Below the pieces are notes generated by a model. That model was not told the DNA's origin. It did not search any database and worked only from the letters and a program-made list of their open reading frames with translations. Position numbers and translations under genes: made by a program. Positions 25,070 to 35,973 of a stretch of DNA of 64,000 nucleotides are shown piece by piece; position 1 is the stretch's first letter; the number at the start of each line of letters is the position of its first letter. This stretch comes from Clostridium gasigenes (GTDB lineage: Bacteria > Bacillota > Clostridia > Clostridiales > Clostridiaceae): contig NZ_FNJM01000002.1 in assembly GCF_900104115.1 (NCBI RefSeq), positions 310,001 to 374,000 of the forward strand, read 5' to 3'.

Positions 25070-27094
25070 TTATAATTTAAATTTGTTAAATTCATTCATT
25101 ATATCTCTTGTTTTTGAACTTAAACCTTGAGCTGAAATTGCAACTTCTTCACTTGCTTGGTTTAATTCATTGCTTGATGCTGATATTTCTTCAGATGAAG
25201 CTGATACTTCTTCTGAAATTGCTGATATTCCCTCTATATTCTTAACTATATTATCTTTATTTCCTTTTATTTCCGCAAACTCTTTATATGTATTATTTAA
25301 TTCTGGAATAATACTTTCTACAGAATCTGCAATATTATCAAATACTTCTAATACATCTCTTATATTATCTTTTTGATTTGTTAATTCGTTATTTATATCA
25401 TTTGTTTTCAATACTATAGCATTAGTATTTTGACAAGATTCAGTTATTATTCTATCTATCTCTTCTGAACTTGATTTACTTTGTTCAGCTAAGTTTCTTA
25501 TTTCATCTGCAACTACTGCAAATCCTCTTCCCATTTCACCAGCTCTTGCTGCTTCAATTGCTGCATTTAAAGCTAATAAATTTGTTTTATCTGATATTTC
25601 TTTAATTAAATTTGTTATTGAACTTACTGTAGTCATATTTTCGCCTAAGGTTGAAATATTGCTATTAAATTCATTGAACTCTTTATCAAATTTATTTACT
25701 GAATGTTCCATTTTTAAAACTGTAGCTTTAGATTCTTTTGTCTTTTTATCTATTTGAATAGCATTAGTATTTACATTATTAACATACCCAGATACAATAT
25801 CTATTTTATCTGAGAACTCATCTATTGTTATAGTTATATCACTTATTGAACCAGCTTGCTCAGTGTTTCCATTCGCCACCTCATTAATAGCGTTTGTAAT
25901 ATCACTTGTGGAAGATGCTAATTCCTCTGAGAATGATGATAAACTTGTAGCTTCACTATCTATTTCATTCCCTATATTCTTTATACTTAAAATCATAGTA
26001 CTAATTGAATATTTTAATTCTTCTAGAGCCTTGCTTATAGTTCCTATTTCATCTTCTCTATCTAATAATTCTTTTTCTATTTCTACTGTAAAATCACCCT
26101 TTGAGATCACATCTACTTTTTCAGTTATTTTCTTTATTGCTTTTGATAACTTATCAGCAAATAAAGCTGTTATTAAAATACCTACTAATATAGAAATTAG
26201 TGTTAAAATTAGTGCTGTATTTTTAATTCCCTCAACACCAGCTAGTATATCATCATACTCAGCAAATATTCCTATAGACCATCCGCTATCTCCAACTGGT
26301 GAATAACTTATTGTTTTCTTTTTACCACCATAGCTATATGTACCTATTCCATCTTCACCATTAATCATTTTGGTTTCTATTTCTGCTAACTCCTTTAAAT
26401 CTACATCACTTTTTGAGGCTTCTATAGAATTATCGAAAGTATTTACTAATTCTTGATTTGGATGCGCTATTACGGTACCTTTTCTATTTAACATATAAGC
26501 ACTTCCAGTTTTTAAGAAAGTAATTTCTTTTATAATAGAACTTATTTCCGCTGCTGGTCTTGTATATTCAAGTATTGAAATTACTTTGCCATTATTATCT
26601 TTAATAGGTATTCCATACGCTATTATAATTTCATTATCTACACTGTCTATAAATGGTTCCGATATAAATATATTTCCCTCCACTGTCTTTTTGAATATAT
26701 CTTGTCCACTTATATCTATTATTTTACCTGTAGATAATGTTAACTTCCCATCTGTAGTTATTATACCTATAGACTTATGTTCATACAATTTCATATTATA
26801 ATTTAACATTCTATTTTTATCTTCTATTGATGAATTTAAATTCTTTATAATAGGGTCACTGGCAACTGTTAATCCCATTGTTACTTGTTCACTTAATTTA
26901 GCTTCCACTAACTTTGCAGCTTGTACAGACATTGTATCCATCATACCCATAGTATTATCTATATTAGATTGTCTTGCTTCTAAATAGAAGACACCTGAAA
27001 ATACTAGGGTAATAACTACAATTAAAGTCCCAAAATTTCTTATCATAGACCCCTTTATACTTTTTGATCTGCTATTATTAAATCTTAAGTTCAT
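25070..27094 (-). CDS. Methyl-accepting chemotaxis protein (copy 1 of 3)
   Basis: 674-residue transmembrane chemoreceptor. Membrane helix at about 17-38, an extracytoplasmic dCache-type sensor (about 40-280; [17 protein letters not shown] and [20 protein letters not shown] are typical), second helix at about 285-312, HAMP to about 365, then a cytoplasmic coiled coil with the hairpin tip [40 protein letters not shown] in the family-conserved region (about 485-525). From HAMP to the C-terminus it is almost identical to the two following copies, while the sensor differs. No CheA/W genes are in the window. RBS GGGAGGAAG. Confidence 0.93.
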   Translation of the reverse strand: MNLRFNNSRSKSIKGSMIRNFGTLIVVITLVFSGVFYLEARQSNIDNTMGMMDTMSVQAAKLVEAKLSEQVTMGLTVASDPIIKNLNSSIEDKNRMLNYNMKLYEHKSIGIITTDGKLTLSTGKIIDISGQDIFKKTVEGNIFISEPFIDSVDNEIIIAYGIPIKDNNGKVISILEYTRPAAEISSIIKEITFLKTGSAYMLNRKGTVIAHPNQELVNTFDNSIEASKSDVDLKELAEIETKMINGEDGIGTYSYGGKKKTISYSPVGDSGWSIGIFAEYDDILAGVEGIKNTALILTLISILVGILITALFADKLSKAIKKITEKVDVISKGDFTVEIEKELLDREDEIGTISKALEELKYSISTMILSIKNIGNEIDSEATSLSSFSEELASSTSDITNAINEVANGNTEQAGSISDITITIDEFSDKIDIVSGYVNNVNTNAIQIDKKTKESKATVLKMEHSVNKFDKEFNEFNSNISTLGENMTTVSSITNLIKEISDKTNLLALNAAIEAARAGEMGRGFAVVADEIRNLAEQSKSSSEEIDRIITESCQNTNAIVLKTNDINNELTNQKDNIRDVLEVFDNIADSVESIIPELNNTYKEFAEIKGNKDNIVKNIEGISAISEEVSASSEEISASSNELNQASEEVAISAQGLSSKTRDIMNEFNKFKL

Positions 27095-27136
27095 GATTAA
27101 CTTCCTCCCACTATTTTATTTTTTCATTTCAATATG

Positions 27137-27163
27137 TTATCGTTCTACTTAATAAATACTTGA
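27137..27163 (-). promoter_or_regulatory. SigD-like promoter of MCP copy 1
   Basis: Minus strand TCAAGTATT, then about 10 bp, then GAACGATAA (27137 side). All three MCP genes have this arrangement at the same distance from the start. It resembles the motility sigma factor pattern TAAA-N15-GCCGATAA. Confidence 0.5.
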
Positions 27164-27250
27164 TATTTTTTAAATAAATATTGTAATTTAATTATAATAT
27201 TTATTAAATTTGGCTGTTTTTTCATATAATTATTTAATATAAATATAAAA

Positions 27251-27322
27251 CAAGCACCAAATTTATTATATACATCTATTATTTTAATTTAATAATAGAT
27301 TTCATAATAAACTTGATGCTTG
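27251..27322 (-). repeat. Stem-loop between MCP copies 1 and 2
   Basis: Imperfect outer stem CAAGCA.CAAATTTATTA / TAATAAACTTGATGCTTG with an inner ATCTATTATT / AATAATAGAT stem. Related structures lie at 29591-29663 and 31927-31990. It is probably the terminator of the preceding MCP gene, duplicated with it. Confidence 0.6.
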
Positions 27323-27406
27323 ATATGATATATTTCAACATAATTTGCAACACTTATTAAATACAAGAAAATTTAAATAAGCATTGAAACCCTGAATGGT
27401 ATTTTA

Positions 27407-29434
27407 TTATAATTTGAATTTGTTAAATTCATTCATTATATCTCTTGTTTTTGAACTTAAACCTTGAGCTGAAATTGCAACTTCTTCACTTGCTTGGTTT
27501 AATTCATTGCTTGAGGCTGATATTTCTTCTGATGAAGCTGATACTTCTTCTGATATTGCTGATATTCCCTCTATATTCTTAACTATATTATCTTTATTTC
27601 CTTTTATTTCTGTAAACTCTTTATATGTATTATTTAATTCTGGAATAATACTTTCCACTGATTCTGCAATATTATCAAATACTTCTAATACATCTCTTAT
27701 ATTATCTTTTTGATTTTTTAGTTCATCATTTATATCATTTGTTTTTAATACTATAGCATTAGTATTTTGACAAGATTCAGTTATTATTCTATCTATCTCT
27801 TCTGAACTTGATTTACTTTGTTCAGCTAAGTTTCTTATTTCATCTGCAACTACTGCAAATCCTCTTCCCATTTCACCAGCTCTTGCCGCTTCAATTGCCG
27901 CATTTAAAGCTAATAAATTTGTTTGATCTGATATGCCTTTAATTAAGTTTGTTATTGAACTTACTGTAGTCATATTTTCGCCTAATGTTGAAATATTACT
28001 ATTAAATTCATTGAACTCTTTATCAAATTTATTTACTGAATGTTCCATTTTTAAAACTGTAGCTTTAGATTCTTTTGTCTTTTTATCTATTTGAATAGCA
28101 TTAGTATTTACATTATTAACATACCCAGATACAATATCTATTTTATCTGAGAACTCATCTATTGTTATAGTTATATCACTTATTGAACCAGCTTGCTCAG
28201 TGTTTCCATTCGCCACCTCATTAATAGCGTTTGTAATATCACTTGTGGAAGATGCTAATTCCTCCGAGAATGATGATAAACTTGTAGCTTCACTATCTAT
28301 TTCATTTCCTATATTCTTTATACTTAAAATCATATTACTAATTGAATGTTTTAATTCTTCTAAAGCCTTGCTTATAGTTCCTATTTCATCTTCTCTATCT
28401 AATAATTCTTTTTCTATTTCTACTGTAAAATCACCCTTTGAAATCACATCTACTTTTTCAGTTATTTTCTTTATTGCTTTTGATAAATTATCGGCAAATA
28501 AAGCCGTTATTAAAATACCTGCTAATATAGAAATTAGTGTTAAAACTAGTGCTGTATTTTTAATTCCCTTAACACCATCTAGTATATCATCATACTCGAC
28601 AAATATTCCTATAGACCAGCCTCTATCTCCAACTGGTGAATAACTTATTGTTTTCTTTTTACCACCATAGCTATATGTACCTATTCCATCTTCACCTTTA
28701 ATCATTTTAGTTTCTATTTCTGCTAACTCTTTTAAACCTACATCACTTTTTGAGGCTTTTATAGAATTATCGAAAGTATTTACTAATTCTTGATTTGGAT
28801 GTGCTATTACGGTACCTTCTTTATTTAGCATATATGCACTTCCAGTCTTTAAGAATTTAATATCTTTTACGCTATTACTTATTTCGTCTGCTAAACTTGT
28901 ATACTGAATCATTGAAGTTACCTTGCCATTATTGTCTTTAATAGGTATCCCATAAGCTATTACCATTGCTCCATCTATACTACTTATATAAGGATCTGCT
29001 ATATATACATTTCCCTTCATTGTTTCTTTAAAAAGTTCTCGTTCACTTATATCTATTGGGTCTCCTGAAGTTAATATTAACTTTCCGTCTGTAGTTGCTA
29101 TACCTATACTCTTATGTCCATATAATTCCTTGTTATTATTTAATACTCTCTTTTTATCTTCTATTGATGATTTTGAATCTCTTATAATCGGATCATTAGC
29201 AACTGATAATCCCCTTGTTACTTCTTCACTTAATTTAGCTTCCACTAAATTTGCAGCTTGTACAGACATTGTATCCATCATATCCATAGTATTATTTATA
29301 TTAGATTTTTTTGCTTCTAAATAGAATACACCTGAAAACACTAGTGTAATTACTACAATTAAAGCTCCAAAACTTCTTATCATAGACCCCTTTATACTTT
29401 TTGATTTGCTATTATTAAACCTTAAATTTATCAT
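27407..29434 (-). CDS. Methyl-accepting chemotaxis protein (copy 2 of 3)
   Basis: 675 residues, same layout as copy 1: membrane helix, dCache sensor, second membrane helix, HAMP and signalling hairpin. The sensor differs in about its central third ([27 protein letters not shown] in place of the copy 1 sequence), implying a different or altered ligand. The cytoplasmic half differs by only scattered residues, for example [12 protein letters not shown] for [12 protein letters not shown]. Confidence 0.93.
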   Translation of the reverse strand: MINLRFNNSKSKSIKGSMIRSFGALIVVITLVFSGVFYLEAKKSNINNTMDMMDTMSVQAANLVEAKLSEEVTRGLSVANDPIIRDSKSSIEDKKRVLNNNKELYGHKSIGIATTDGKLILTSGDPIDISERELFKETMKGNVYIADPYISSIDGAMVIAYGIPIKDNNGKVTSMIQYTSLADEISNSVKDIKFLKTGSAYMLNKEGTVIAHPNQELVNTFDNSIKASKSDVGLKELAEIETKMIKGEDGIGTYSYGGKKKTISYSPVGDRGWSIGIFVEYDDILDGVKGIKNTALVLTLISILAGILITALFADNLSKAIKKITEKVDVISKGDFTVEIEKELLDREDEIGTISKALEELKHSISNMILSIKNIGNEIDSEATSLSSFSEELASSTSDITNAINEVANGNTEQAGSISDITITIDEFSDKIDIVSGYVNNVNTNAIQIDKKTKESKATVLKMEHSVNKFDKEFNEFNSNISTLGENMTTVSSITNLIKGISDQTNLLALNAAIEAARAGEMGRGFAVVADEIRNLAEQSKSSSEEIDRIITESCQNTNAIVLKTNDINDELKNQKDNIRDVLEVFDNIAESVESIIPELNNTYKEFTEIKGNKDNIVKNIEGISAISEEVSASSEEISASSNELNQASEEVAISAQGLSSKTRDIMNEFNKFKL

Positions 29435-29475
29435 AAACTTCCTCCTACTATTTTATATTTTTTCATTCCAATATG

Positions 29476-29502
29476 TTATCGTTAAACTTATAAAATACTT
29501 AA
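29476..29502 (-). promoter_or_regulatory. SigD-like promoter of MCP copy 2
   Basis: Minus strand TTAAGTATT, a short AT-rich spacer, then TAACGATAA; same position and spacing as for copy 1. Confidence 0.5.
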
Positions 29503-29590
29503 CATTATTATTAATTAATGTCATAATTTAATTATAATATTAATTAAATTTAGCTATTTTTTTATATAATCATTTAATATTAATATAAAA

Positions 29591-29663
29591 TAAGCACCAA
29601 ATCCATTATATATATCTATTATTTTTAATAAAACAATAGATATGAATAATAAACTTGATGCCT
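29591..29663 (-). repeat. Stem-loop between MCP copies 2 and 3
   Basis: TAAGCACCAAAT..ATTA against AATAAACTTGATGCCTA with an inner TCTATTATTTT pairing. The neighbouring 60 bp up to the MCP stop are also nearly identical to those before copy 2. Confidence 0.6.
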
Positions 29664-29748
29664 AATATGATAAATTACAACATAATTTGCAATACTTATT
29701 AAGTACAATAAAATTTAAATAAGCATTGAAACCCTGAATGGTATTTTA

Positions 29749-31773
29749 TTATAATTTGAATTTGTTAAATTCATTCATTATATCTCTTGTTTTTGAACTT
29801 AAACCTTGAGCTGAAATTGCAACTTCTTCACTTGCTTGGTTTAATTCATTGCTTGAGGCTGATATTTCTTCAGATGAAGCTGATACTTCTTCTGAAATTG
29901 CTGATATCCCCTCTATGTTTTTAACTATATTATCTTTATTTCCTTTTATTTCCGTAAACTCTTTATATGTATTATTTAATTCTGGAATAATACTTTCTAC
30001 AGAATCTGCAATATTATCAAATACTTCTAATACATCTCTTATATTATCTTTTTGATTTGTTAATTCGTTGTTTATGTCATTTGTTTTTAATACTATAGCA
30101 TTAGTATTTGCACTTGATTCAGCTATTATCTTATATATTTCTTCTGAACTTGATTTACTTTGTTCTGCCAGGTTTCTTATCTCATCTGCAACTACTGCAA
30201 ATCCTCTTCCCATTTCACCAGCTCTTGCAGCTTCAATTGCTGCATTTAAAGCTAATAAATTTGTTTTATCTGATATTTCTTTAATTAAGTTTGTTATTGA
30301 ACTTACTGTAGTCATATTTTCACCTAATGTTGAAATATTACTATTAAATTCATTGAACTCTTTATCAAATTTATTTACTGAATGTTCCATTTTCAAAACT
30401 GTAGCTTTTGATTCTTTTGTCTTTTTATCTATTTGAATAGCGTTAGTATTTACATTATTAACATACCCAGATACAATATCTATTTTATCTGAGAATTCAT
30501 CTATTGTTATAGTTATATCACTTATTGAACCAGCTTGCTCAGTGTTTCCATTCGCCACCTCATTAATAGCGTTTGTAATATCACTTGTGGAAGATGCTAA
30601 TTCCTCTGAGAATGATGATAAACTTGTAGCTTCACTATCTATTTCATCACCTATATTCTTTATACTTAAAATCATAGTACTAATTGAATTTTTCAATTCT
30701 TCTAAAGCCTTGCTTATAGTTCCTATTTCATCTTCTCTATCTAATAACTCTTTTTCTATTTCTACTGTAAAATCACCCTTTGAAATTACATTTACTTTTT
30801 CTGTTATTTTTTTTATTGCTTTTGATAGATTATTTGCAAATAAAGTTGTTATTACAATACCTGCTAATATAGATATTAGTGTTAAAATTATTGCGGTATC
30901 TCTAATACCCTTAACACCATCTAGTATATCATCATACTCAACAGTTATTCCTATAGACCAACCTCTATCTCCAATTGGTGAATAACTTATTGTTTTCTTT
31001 TTACCATTATAGCTATATGTACCTATTCCATCTTCACCATTAATCATTTTAGTTTCTATTTCTGCTAACTCTTTTAAATCTGCATCACTTTTTGATTCTT
31101 CTATAGTATTACTTAAAGTATTTACTAAGTCTTGATTTTTGTGTGCTATTGTTACCCCTTTAGAACCAATTACATATGCACTTCCAGTTTTTAAAAAAGT
31201 AATATCTTTTATAATATCGCTTATTTCAGTTGCTGGTCTTGAGTACTCAACCATTCCAATTACTTTTCCATTATTATCTTTGATAGGTATTGCATATGCC
31301 ATTAGCATTGTCCCATCTATTTGATCTACAAATGGCTCTTCTACATATACAGAACCCTTTATTGATTCTTTGAAAATATCATATTGACTTATGTCTATTG
31401 TTTTTCCTGAAGTTAATGCTAACTTACCATCCGTAGTTGCTATACCTATAGACTTATGTCCATACAATTTCATATTATCATTTAACACTCTATTTTTATC
31501 TTCTATTGATGAGCTTGCATTTCTTATAATGGGATCATTTGCAATTGCTAACCCCATTGTTATTTCTTCATTTAATTTAGCTTCAACTAACTTAGCTGAT
31601 TGACTAGACATTGCATTCATTATATCCATAGTATTATCTATATTAGATTTTTTAGCTTGTGAATAGAATACAACCGAAAACACTAGTGTAATTACTACAA
31701 ATAGAGCACCAAAATTTCTTATCATATCACTTTTTATACTTCTCGACTTATTGTTACCCCTTAATTTTTTCAT
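29749..31773 (-). CDS. Methyl-accepting chemotaxis protein (copy 3 of 3)
   Basis: 674 residues with the same architecture. It has the most diverged sensor ([60 protein letters not shown] in parts) and small changes in the signalling tip region ([18 protein letters not shown] instead of [18 protein letters not shown]). It is the first gene of the array in transcription order, though each copy seems to have its own promoter and terminator. Confidence 0.93.
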   Translation of the reverse strand: MKKLRGNNKSRSIKSDMIRNFGALFVVITLVFSVVFYSQAKKSNIDNTMDIMNAMSSQSAKLVEAKLNEEITMGLAIANDPIIRNASSSIEDKNRVLNDNMKLYGHKSIGIATTDGKLALTSGKTIDISQYDIFKESIKGSVYVEEPFVDQIDGTMLMAYAIPIKDNNGKVIGMVEYSRPATEISDIIKDITFLKTGSAYVIGSKGVTIAHKNQDLVNTLSNTIEESKSDADLKELAEIETKMINGEDGIGTYSYNGKKKTISYSPIGDRGWSIGITVEYDDILDGVKGIRDTAIILTLISILAGIVITTLFANNLSKAIKKITEKVNVISKGDFTVEIEKELLDREDEIGTISKALEELKNSISTMILSIKNIGDEIDSEATSLSSFSEELASSTSDITNAINEVANGNTEQAGSISDITITIDEFSDKIDIVSGYVNNVNTNAIQIDKKTKESKATVLKMEHSVNKFDKEFNEFNSNISTLGENMTTVSSITNLIKEISDKTNLLALNAAIEAARAGEMGRGFAVVADEIRNLAEQSKSSSEEIYKIIAESSANTNAIVLKTNDINNELTNQKDNIRDVLEVFDNIADSVESIIPELNNTYKEFTEIKGNKDNIVKNIEGISAISEEVSASSEEISASSNELNQASEEVAISAQGLSSKTRDIMNEFNKFKL

Positions 31774-31807
31774 CAGCTTCCTCCTACTATTTTATATATT
31801 CAATGTA

Positions 31808-31835
31808 TTATCGTTATATATTATTGAATACTTAA
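31808..31835 (-). promoter_or_regulatory. SigD-like promoter of MCP copy 3
   Basis: Minus strand TTAAGTATT, AT-rich spacer one base longer, then TAACGATAA. Confidence 0.5.
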
Positions 31836-31926
31836 CTATATTTTCGACACAATAAAAGTTTTTTCTACATTTTTATTATGACTTTATTTTAATTTTATCG
31901 TTTTCATATTGATATCGATACAAAAA

Positions 31927-31990
31927 TAGGCACTAAATTTATTTTAGGTTGATTTTTAATAAAATCAACCTAAAACAAACTCAATGCCTA
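31927..31990 (-). terminator. Hairpin upstream of MCP copy 3
   Basis: Perfect inner stem TTTTAGGTTGATTTT / AAAATCAACCTAAAA (about 31942-31975) and outer AGGCA/TGCCT pairing. It lies 80 bp past the stop of the 137-residue gene and is most likely its terminator. Confidence 0.65.
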
Positions 31991-32068
31991 CTATAATATT
32001 TATATTATTCTCTTTTAAAATAACTTTCCAATAGTATGTTCATATTGCCTAGTTTTTTTGAAACAAAC

Positions 32069-32482
32069 TTAATTTACTTGAGTTAATAATCTTTTTATTA
32101 TATCTCTTAATTTAACTTCTCCAAGTTCATCATGAGCTATTGCCACTACTAGCTTAATATCATTATCTGATGGCTCCCACTTATATGTTCTAATTTCTAT
32201 AATAGCTTCTTCTGGAAGGTAATCTTCTATTTCAATTGCAAGCTCTTCCCCTAACGCTACATATTCTTCAAATAATTCATCTTCTGTTAAATCATCTAAA
32301 TTACAAGTATCTTTTATTTCATCATTTAAAACATCTAAATCAATACTTATGTTATAAGCTATAATATCTTCTCTTTTTGAACCTTTAGTCATATCTTTAA
32401 TTATTTTCATTTCTGTATTTGCTTCTATCTTTTCCTTTATCTCTGTGCTATCTACAATTTTATTTCCAAATGCTACGTACAT
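32069..32482 (-). CDS. Hypothetical acidic protein
   Basis: 137 residues, not recognised. It is strongly acidic in the middle (LDDLTEDELFEEYVALGEELAIEIEDYLPEE, about 70-105 in part), with no membrane segment or known motif. The C-terminal part predicts mixed strands and helices. Start MYVAFG has a GGAGTGGATTA ribosome binding site. It is monocistronic. Confidence 0.6.
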   Translation of the reverse strand: MYVAFGNKIVDSTEIKEKIEANTEMKIIKDMTKGSKREDIIAYNISIDLDVLNDEIKDTCNLDDLTEDELFEEYVALGEELAIEIEDYLPEEAIIEIRTYKWEPSDNDIKLVVAIAHDELGEVKLRDIIKRLLTQVN

Positions 32483-32649
32483 ATTAATCCACTCCTATTT
32501 ATTACTATGGAACCTTATGCCTATTCAAAAAATAATAAGCCAATATGATTCCTAATATTAATTTTCTCACCTACCATTATAATCATAACTTATTATAATA
32601 GTCACTATATGATACTAATTTTTATAATTAATTATAAATAAAAATCTAT

Positions 32650-32750
32650 TTTTATAGGTTCACTTTTATTTTGACATATAAAATCACCCCATTAAATGAA
32701 TTTTACAACTCTTTTTAGCTGTTTCCACTTAACAGGGTGCAGTTCATATA
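32650..32750 (-). mobile_element. Possible terminal remnant of an IS3/IS150-type element
   Basis: Minus strand TGAACTGCACCCTGTTAAGT, then TGGGGTGATTTTATATGTCA, looks like an IS end followed by a ribosome binding site and transposase start, cut off after a few codons. This rests on recall of similar clostridial IS ends, not an alignment. The rest of the 32483-32777 gap is AT-rich and empty. Confidence 0.35.
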
Positions 32751-32777
32751 TGTCTATTAAAAAATTTTTTTCCTAAA

Positions 32778-34037
32778 TTATGCTCCGAACATTGATAATA
32801 CTTTTCCTAATATAACTCCAATTACTCCAAAGTCAGCATCTGAGAATGTTGTCCCACCGAACCCTAGTCCTGCTAATACTGGAAGTAATAATGCTGGCAA
32901 GAAAGTAATTAGTAATCCGTTTGCGAATGATCCAAATATTGCTCCACGTCTACCACCTGTTGCATTACCAAATACCCCGGCTGTTGCTCCGCAGAAGAAG
33001 TGAGGTACAACTCCTGGAAGAATTGCTGGTGCACCTAATGCTATTAGAATGAATAACCCAACTAGTCCACCTAAGAAGCTACATAAGAAGCCAATTAATA
33101 CTGCATTTGGTGCATATGGGAATACTACTGGGCAATCTAATGCTGGTTTAGCATTAGGAACTAATTTCATAGCTATTCCTCTAAATGCTGGAACTATTTC
33201 GCCTAAAATTAATCTAACTCCTGCAAGTATTATAAAAACTCCACCTGCAAATGTTATTGATTGAATTAATGCAAATACTACTAAATTTTTACCGCCACTA
33301 ATTCCTGCAACAAATTCTGGACCTGCTGCAAATGCAACTATTAAGAATAATGCTAACATTGTTATTGAAATAGCTACTGACGTATCTCTTAAAAATGTTA
33401 AACTTTGCGGAAATTTAATTTCTTCTGTTGATTTTGATCCTTTTCCAACTACTTTACCAACTAAAGCTGATAAAACATATCCGAATGTACCAAAATGTCC
33501 AAATCCAACTTCATCTGTACCTGTAATTTTTCTCATAAATGGTTGTGCCATTGCAGGCATTAAAGACATTGTTAACCCTAAAAGGATTGACCCAACAATT
33601 ACTGCCGTTGTTCCAGTGATTCCACCTGCATATAATATAGCTGCAAACATACAAGCCATATATAATGTATGATGTCCTGTTAAGAATATGTATTTTAATT
33701 TTGTGAATCTAGCAATTAATATATTAGCTACCATACCAAATGCCATAATTAAAGCTGTAGTTGTTCCTAAATTGTCCAACGCCATTCCGACTATCGCTTC
33801 ATTGTTTGGAACTATACCTGTAATCCCAAATCCATGTTCAAACATTTTCCCAAAGTGCTCAAGTGAGCCTACAACTATACCTGCTCCACCACCTAATACT
33901 AAGAATCCCATTATTGTTTTTACTGTTCCTGATATACAATCTGAGAATGATTTTTTTTGCAATACTAAACCTATAAGTGCTACTACCCCCACCAATACAG
34001 ATGGTTCGCTTAATATGTCAACTATAAAATCTAACAT
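32778..34037 (-). CDS. ulaA: PTS ascorbate-type transporter subunit IIC
   Basis: 419-residue membrane permease of the UlaA/SgaT family, with ten or more hydrophobic segments. Family features include VLGGGAGIVVGSLEHFG (about 47-63), FLTGHHTLYMACMFAAIL, and the near-C-terminal PHFFCGATAGVFGNATGGRRGAIFGSFANG. It takes up and phosphorylates an ascorbate-like acid or pentitol together with the IIA and IIB upstream. The split transketolase in the same cluster points to a pentose-phosphate entry. The true substrate cannot be fixed from the sequence. Confidence 0.9.
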   Translation of the reverse strand: MLDFIVDILSEPSVLVGVVALIGLVLQKKSFSDCISGTVKTIMGFLVLGGGAGIVVGSLEHFGKMFEHGFGITGIVPNNEAIVGMALDNLGTTTALIMAFGMVANILIARFTKLKYIFLTGHHTLYMACMFAAILYAGGITGTTAVIVGSILLGLTMSLMPAMAQPFMRKITGTDEVGFGHFGTFGYVLSALVGKVVGKGSKSTEEIKFPQSLTFLRDTSVAISITMLALFLIVAFAAGPEFVAGISGGKNLVVFALIQSITFAGGVFIILAGVRLILGEIVPAFRGIAMKLVPNAKPALDCPVVFPYAPNAVLIGFLCSFLGGLVGLFILIALGAPAILPGVVPHFFCGATAGVFGNATGGRRGAIFGSFANGLLITFLPALLLPVLAGLGFGGTTFSDADFGVIGVILGKVLSMFGA

Positions 34038-34069
34038 TATTATTTCGCCTCCAATTTAATTATCTTTTC

Positions 34070-34354
34070 TTATATATGGTTTAATTTCTTTAATACTTCT
34101 ACTAATTTTTCTTTTAATTCCTTTGAATCTATCATATTGTTTAATGAAATAACTTCTCCGCCTAACCCTTCTAATCTACTTGAAAGATCTCTTGTTGCTA
34201 CATAAACATCAGCTGGAGTTCCTTTTGCTGAAGATAAATCTGAATGAGCTACCTCAATACCCTTTATTCCTAAATCCCTTAAAACATTTTCAATATTCAT
34301 TTCAATCATAAAACTACTTCCTAAACCTGACCCACAACACACTAAAATTTTCAT
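34070..34354 (-). CDS. ulaB: PTS ascorbate-type subunit IIB
   Basis: 94 residues. KILVCCGSGLGSSFMIEMNIE holds the phosphocysteine loop CGSGLGSS (Cys at about 5-6), matching SgaB/UlaB. It passes phosphate from IIA to sugar at IIC. It lies 32 bp before ulaA and 23 bp after the IIA gene, so one transcript. Confidence 0.9.
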   Translation of the reverse strand: MKILVCCGSGLGSSFMIEMNIENVLRDLGIKGIEVAHSDLSSAKGTPADVYVATRDLSSRLEGLGGEVISLNNMIDSKELKEKLVEVLKKLNHI

Positions 34355-34377
34355 AATAAATTCCTCCTAAATTTTAT

Positions 34378-34833
34378 TTATTTATATTTTTTTATAATAT
34401 TACTTACATCTTTAACCGATTTTGCGTTAAAAATCATATCTAAATCTTTACTATTCATTAACATTTCCATTAATTTAGATAATAAGCTAACATGTCCCGT
34501 ATTATCCTTTGCTGCTAATGTTAGTACTAATGTAACTGGATCGTTCAACTCACTTCCAAATTTGATTGGATTTTTCAAAGTCATTATGCTCATTCCAGTT
34601 TTATTTACTCCAGCTTCTGGTCTCGCATGTGATAATACAATTCCAGGTGCAATTACCATATATGGTCCTAAATTCTCAAAATTTTTAAATATTTCTTCTT
34701 TATAGCTTTTTTCAACTATGCCCTTTTCTTCTAACATAGCTACTCCATTTTCTATCGCTTCTTTCCAATCTTTACAATCTACTTGTACTTTTATAAATTC
34801 TTGTGTTATTATTTTTGCTAACATTTTGTTCAC
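34378..34833 (-). CDS. PTS subunit IIA (mannitol/fructose type, UlaC-like)
   Basis: 151 residues. GPYMVIAPGIVLSHARPEAGV contains the phospho-accepting histidine (about residue 67), followed by MSIMTLKNPIKFGSELNDPVTLVLTLAAKD. First gene of the transport operon, behind a promoter region with the shared 30-bp element. It closely resembles the EIIA domain at the C-terminus of the cluster regulator. Confidence 0.88.
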   Translation of the reverse strand: MNKMLAKIITQEFIKVQVDCKDWKEAIENGVAMLEEKGIVEKSYKEEIFKNFENLGPYMVIAPGIVLSHARPEAGVNKTGMSIMTLKNPIKFGSELNDPVTLVLTLAAKDNTGHVSLLSKLMEMLMNSKDLDMIFNAKSVKDVSNIIKKYK

Positions 34834-34920
34834 CCCGTACTTTATTTAACTCCCTTGCTACAATATCATTATATTATATTTCTCCCCCTACTTGAATAGG
34901 TTTACACCACCTTCTATTTC

Positions 34921-34950
34921 TAATTAAAAGTGAAGAAATGAACTTATTTA
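34921..34950 (-). promoter_or_regulatory. Conserved upstream element of the PTS operon
   Basis: The segment around GTGAA.AAATGAACTTATT matches 39017-39045 upstream of the regulator gene (TTAAA.GTGAA.A.ATGAACTTATT). It is a candidate binding site for the PRD regulator. Confidence 0.45.
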
Positions 34951-34968
34951 TTTTTCTACCTATTAAAC

Positions 34969-35005
34969 AGAAAAAGGACATGCATTTTCAGCTTGCCCTT
35001 TTTCT
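34969..35005 (-). terminator. Terminator after the transketolase genes
   Basis: AGAAAAAGG.CA.GC against GC.TG.CCTTTTTCT with T-rich flanks, 35 bp past the stop of the C-terminal transketolase gene; separates it from the PTS operon. Confidence 0.65.
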
Positions 35006-35039
35006 ATTTATTCAAATATCCCTAAGTACTAATAAATTT

Positions 35040-35960
35040 CTATTTTACTAACTCTGTGCACTCTCGTGCTATATCTTCAGCTGTCATTCCATACTTCTTA
35101 GCTAAAAATTTCATTCCTCCAACTTCTCCAACATGATTCAAAACTCCTAGACTTCTCATTAATGTAGGGCACTTTCTGCATGATACTTCTGCAATTGCAC
35201 TATATAATCCACCCATTACATTATGATTTTCAATTATTACTGCCTTTTTAGTTTTTGCTAATGACTTAATAATTGTTTCTTCATCTAAGGGTTTTATTGT
35301 TGGAATAGAAATAACCTCAGCATTTATACCTTTTGATTCTAATATTTTGCTAGCTTCTAATGCTGCATTTGTCATTAAACCAGTTGAGAATATTGTTACA
35401 TCTTCTCCTTCTTTTAACACATCTGCTTTTAGCATGTCATATTTATAGTCCTCTCCATGTACTCTTGGTACTTCTTTTCTTGGCATTCTTATATAAACAA
35501 CACCTTTATAATCAACTGTATTTAATAAAACTTCTCTTAATTGAACTTCATCAACTACATCAATTATTACTAAACCAGGTATGCTTCTTAAAACTGCAAT
35601 ATCCTCAAAGCTCATGTGAGTTCCACCATTTGTTTCTGCTGCAATACCTGCATCTGTAGCTATAATTTTAACACTTTGCTTCGCATATGCTAGTGAAATT
35701 GCTATTTGGTCACATATTCTTCTTGATGCAAATGCTGTGAATGTACAAATATATGGGTTCATTCCATAAGCACTCATTCCCCCTGCCATACTTGCCATGT
35801 TTTGTTCACTTATCCCAACATCAAATGCTCTTTCTTTAAATATTTTCCTAAGTGGCATTGTTCCATTTGCCTCTGCTAAGTCAGCATCCATAAATATTAT
35901 ATTTTCATGTTTTTCCATTAACTCTTTCATTGTGTCACATAAAACTTGTCTCATTTCCAT
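35040..35960 (-). CDS. Transketolase, C-terminal subunit
   Basis: 306 residues carrying the pyrimidine-binding and C-terminal domains of transketolase as a separate chain. Visible: IFMDADLAEANGT, AFDVGISEQNMASMAGGMSAYG with the catalytic glutamate in GISEQNM (about 52-55), then AETNGGTHMSFEDIAVLRSIPG. It pairs with the preceding gene, 13 bp away, to make a full enzyme moving two-carbon units between pentose phosphates. Such split pairs commonly sit in PTS clusters for ascorbate or pentitols. Confidence 0.9.
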   Translation of the reverse strand: MEMRQVLCDTMKELMEKHENIIFMDADLAEANGTMPLRKIFKERAFDVGISEQNMASMAGGMSAYGMNPYICTFTAFASRRICDQIAISLAYAKQSVKIIATDAGIAAETNGGTHMSFEDIAVLRSIPGLVIIDVVDEVQLREVLLNTVDYKGVVYIRMPRKEVPRVHGEDYKYDMLKADVLKEGEDVTIFSTGLMTNAALEASKILESKGINAEVISIPTIKPLDEETIIKSLAKTKKAVIIENHNVMGGLYSAIAEVSCRKCPTLMRSLGVLNHVGEVGGMKFLAKKYGMTAEDIARECTELVK

Positions 35961-35973
35961 AATTATATCCCCC

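Noticed and set aside
27340..27406. c-di-GMP (GEMM) riboswitch upstream of the chemoreceptor genes
   Set aside because: The GEMM signature (GGGACGCAAAGCC-like core) is absent; the conserved segment is the duplicated end of the MCP gene plus a terminator-like stem.
25863..30985. Repeated plus-strand frames of 147 residues in each chemoreceptor gene
   Set aside because: Their repetition simply mirrors the near-identical chemoreceptor sequence on the other strand.
35360..35659. Plus-strand open frame rich in leucine and histidine inside the transketolase gene
   Set aside because: It is the antisense shadow of a well-supported gene and has no start signals.
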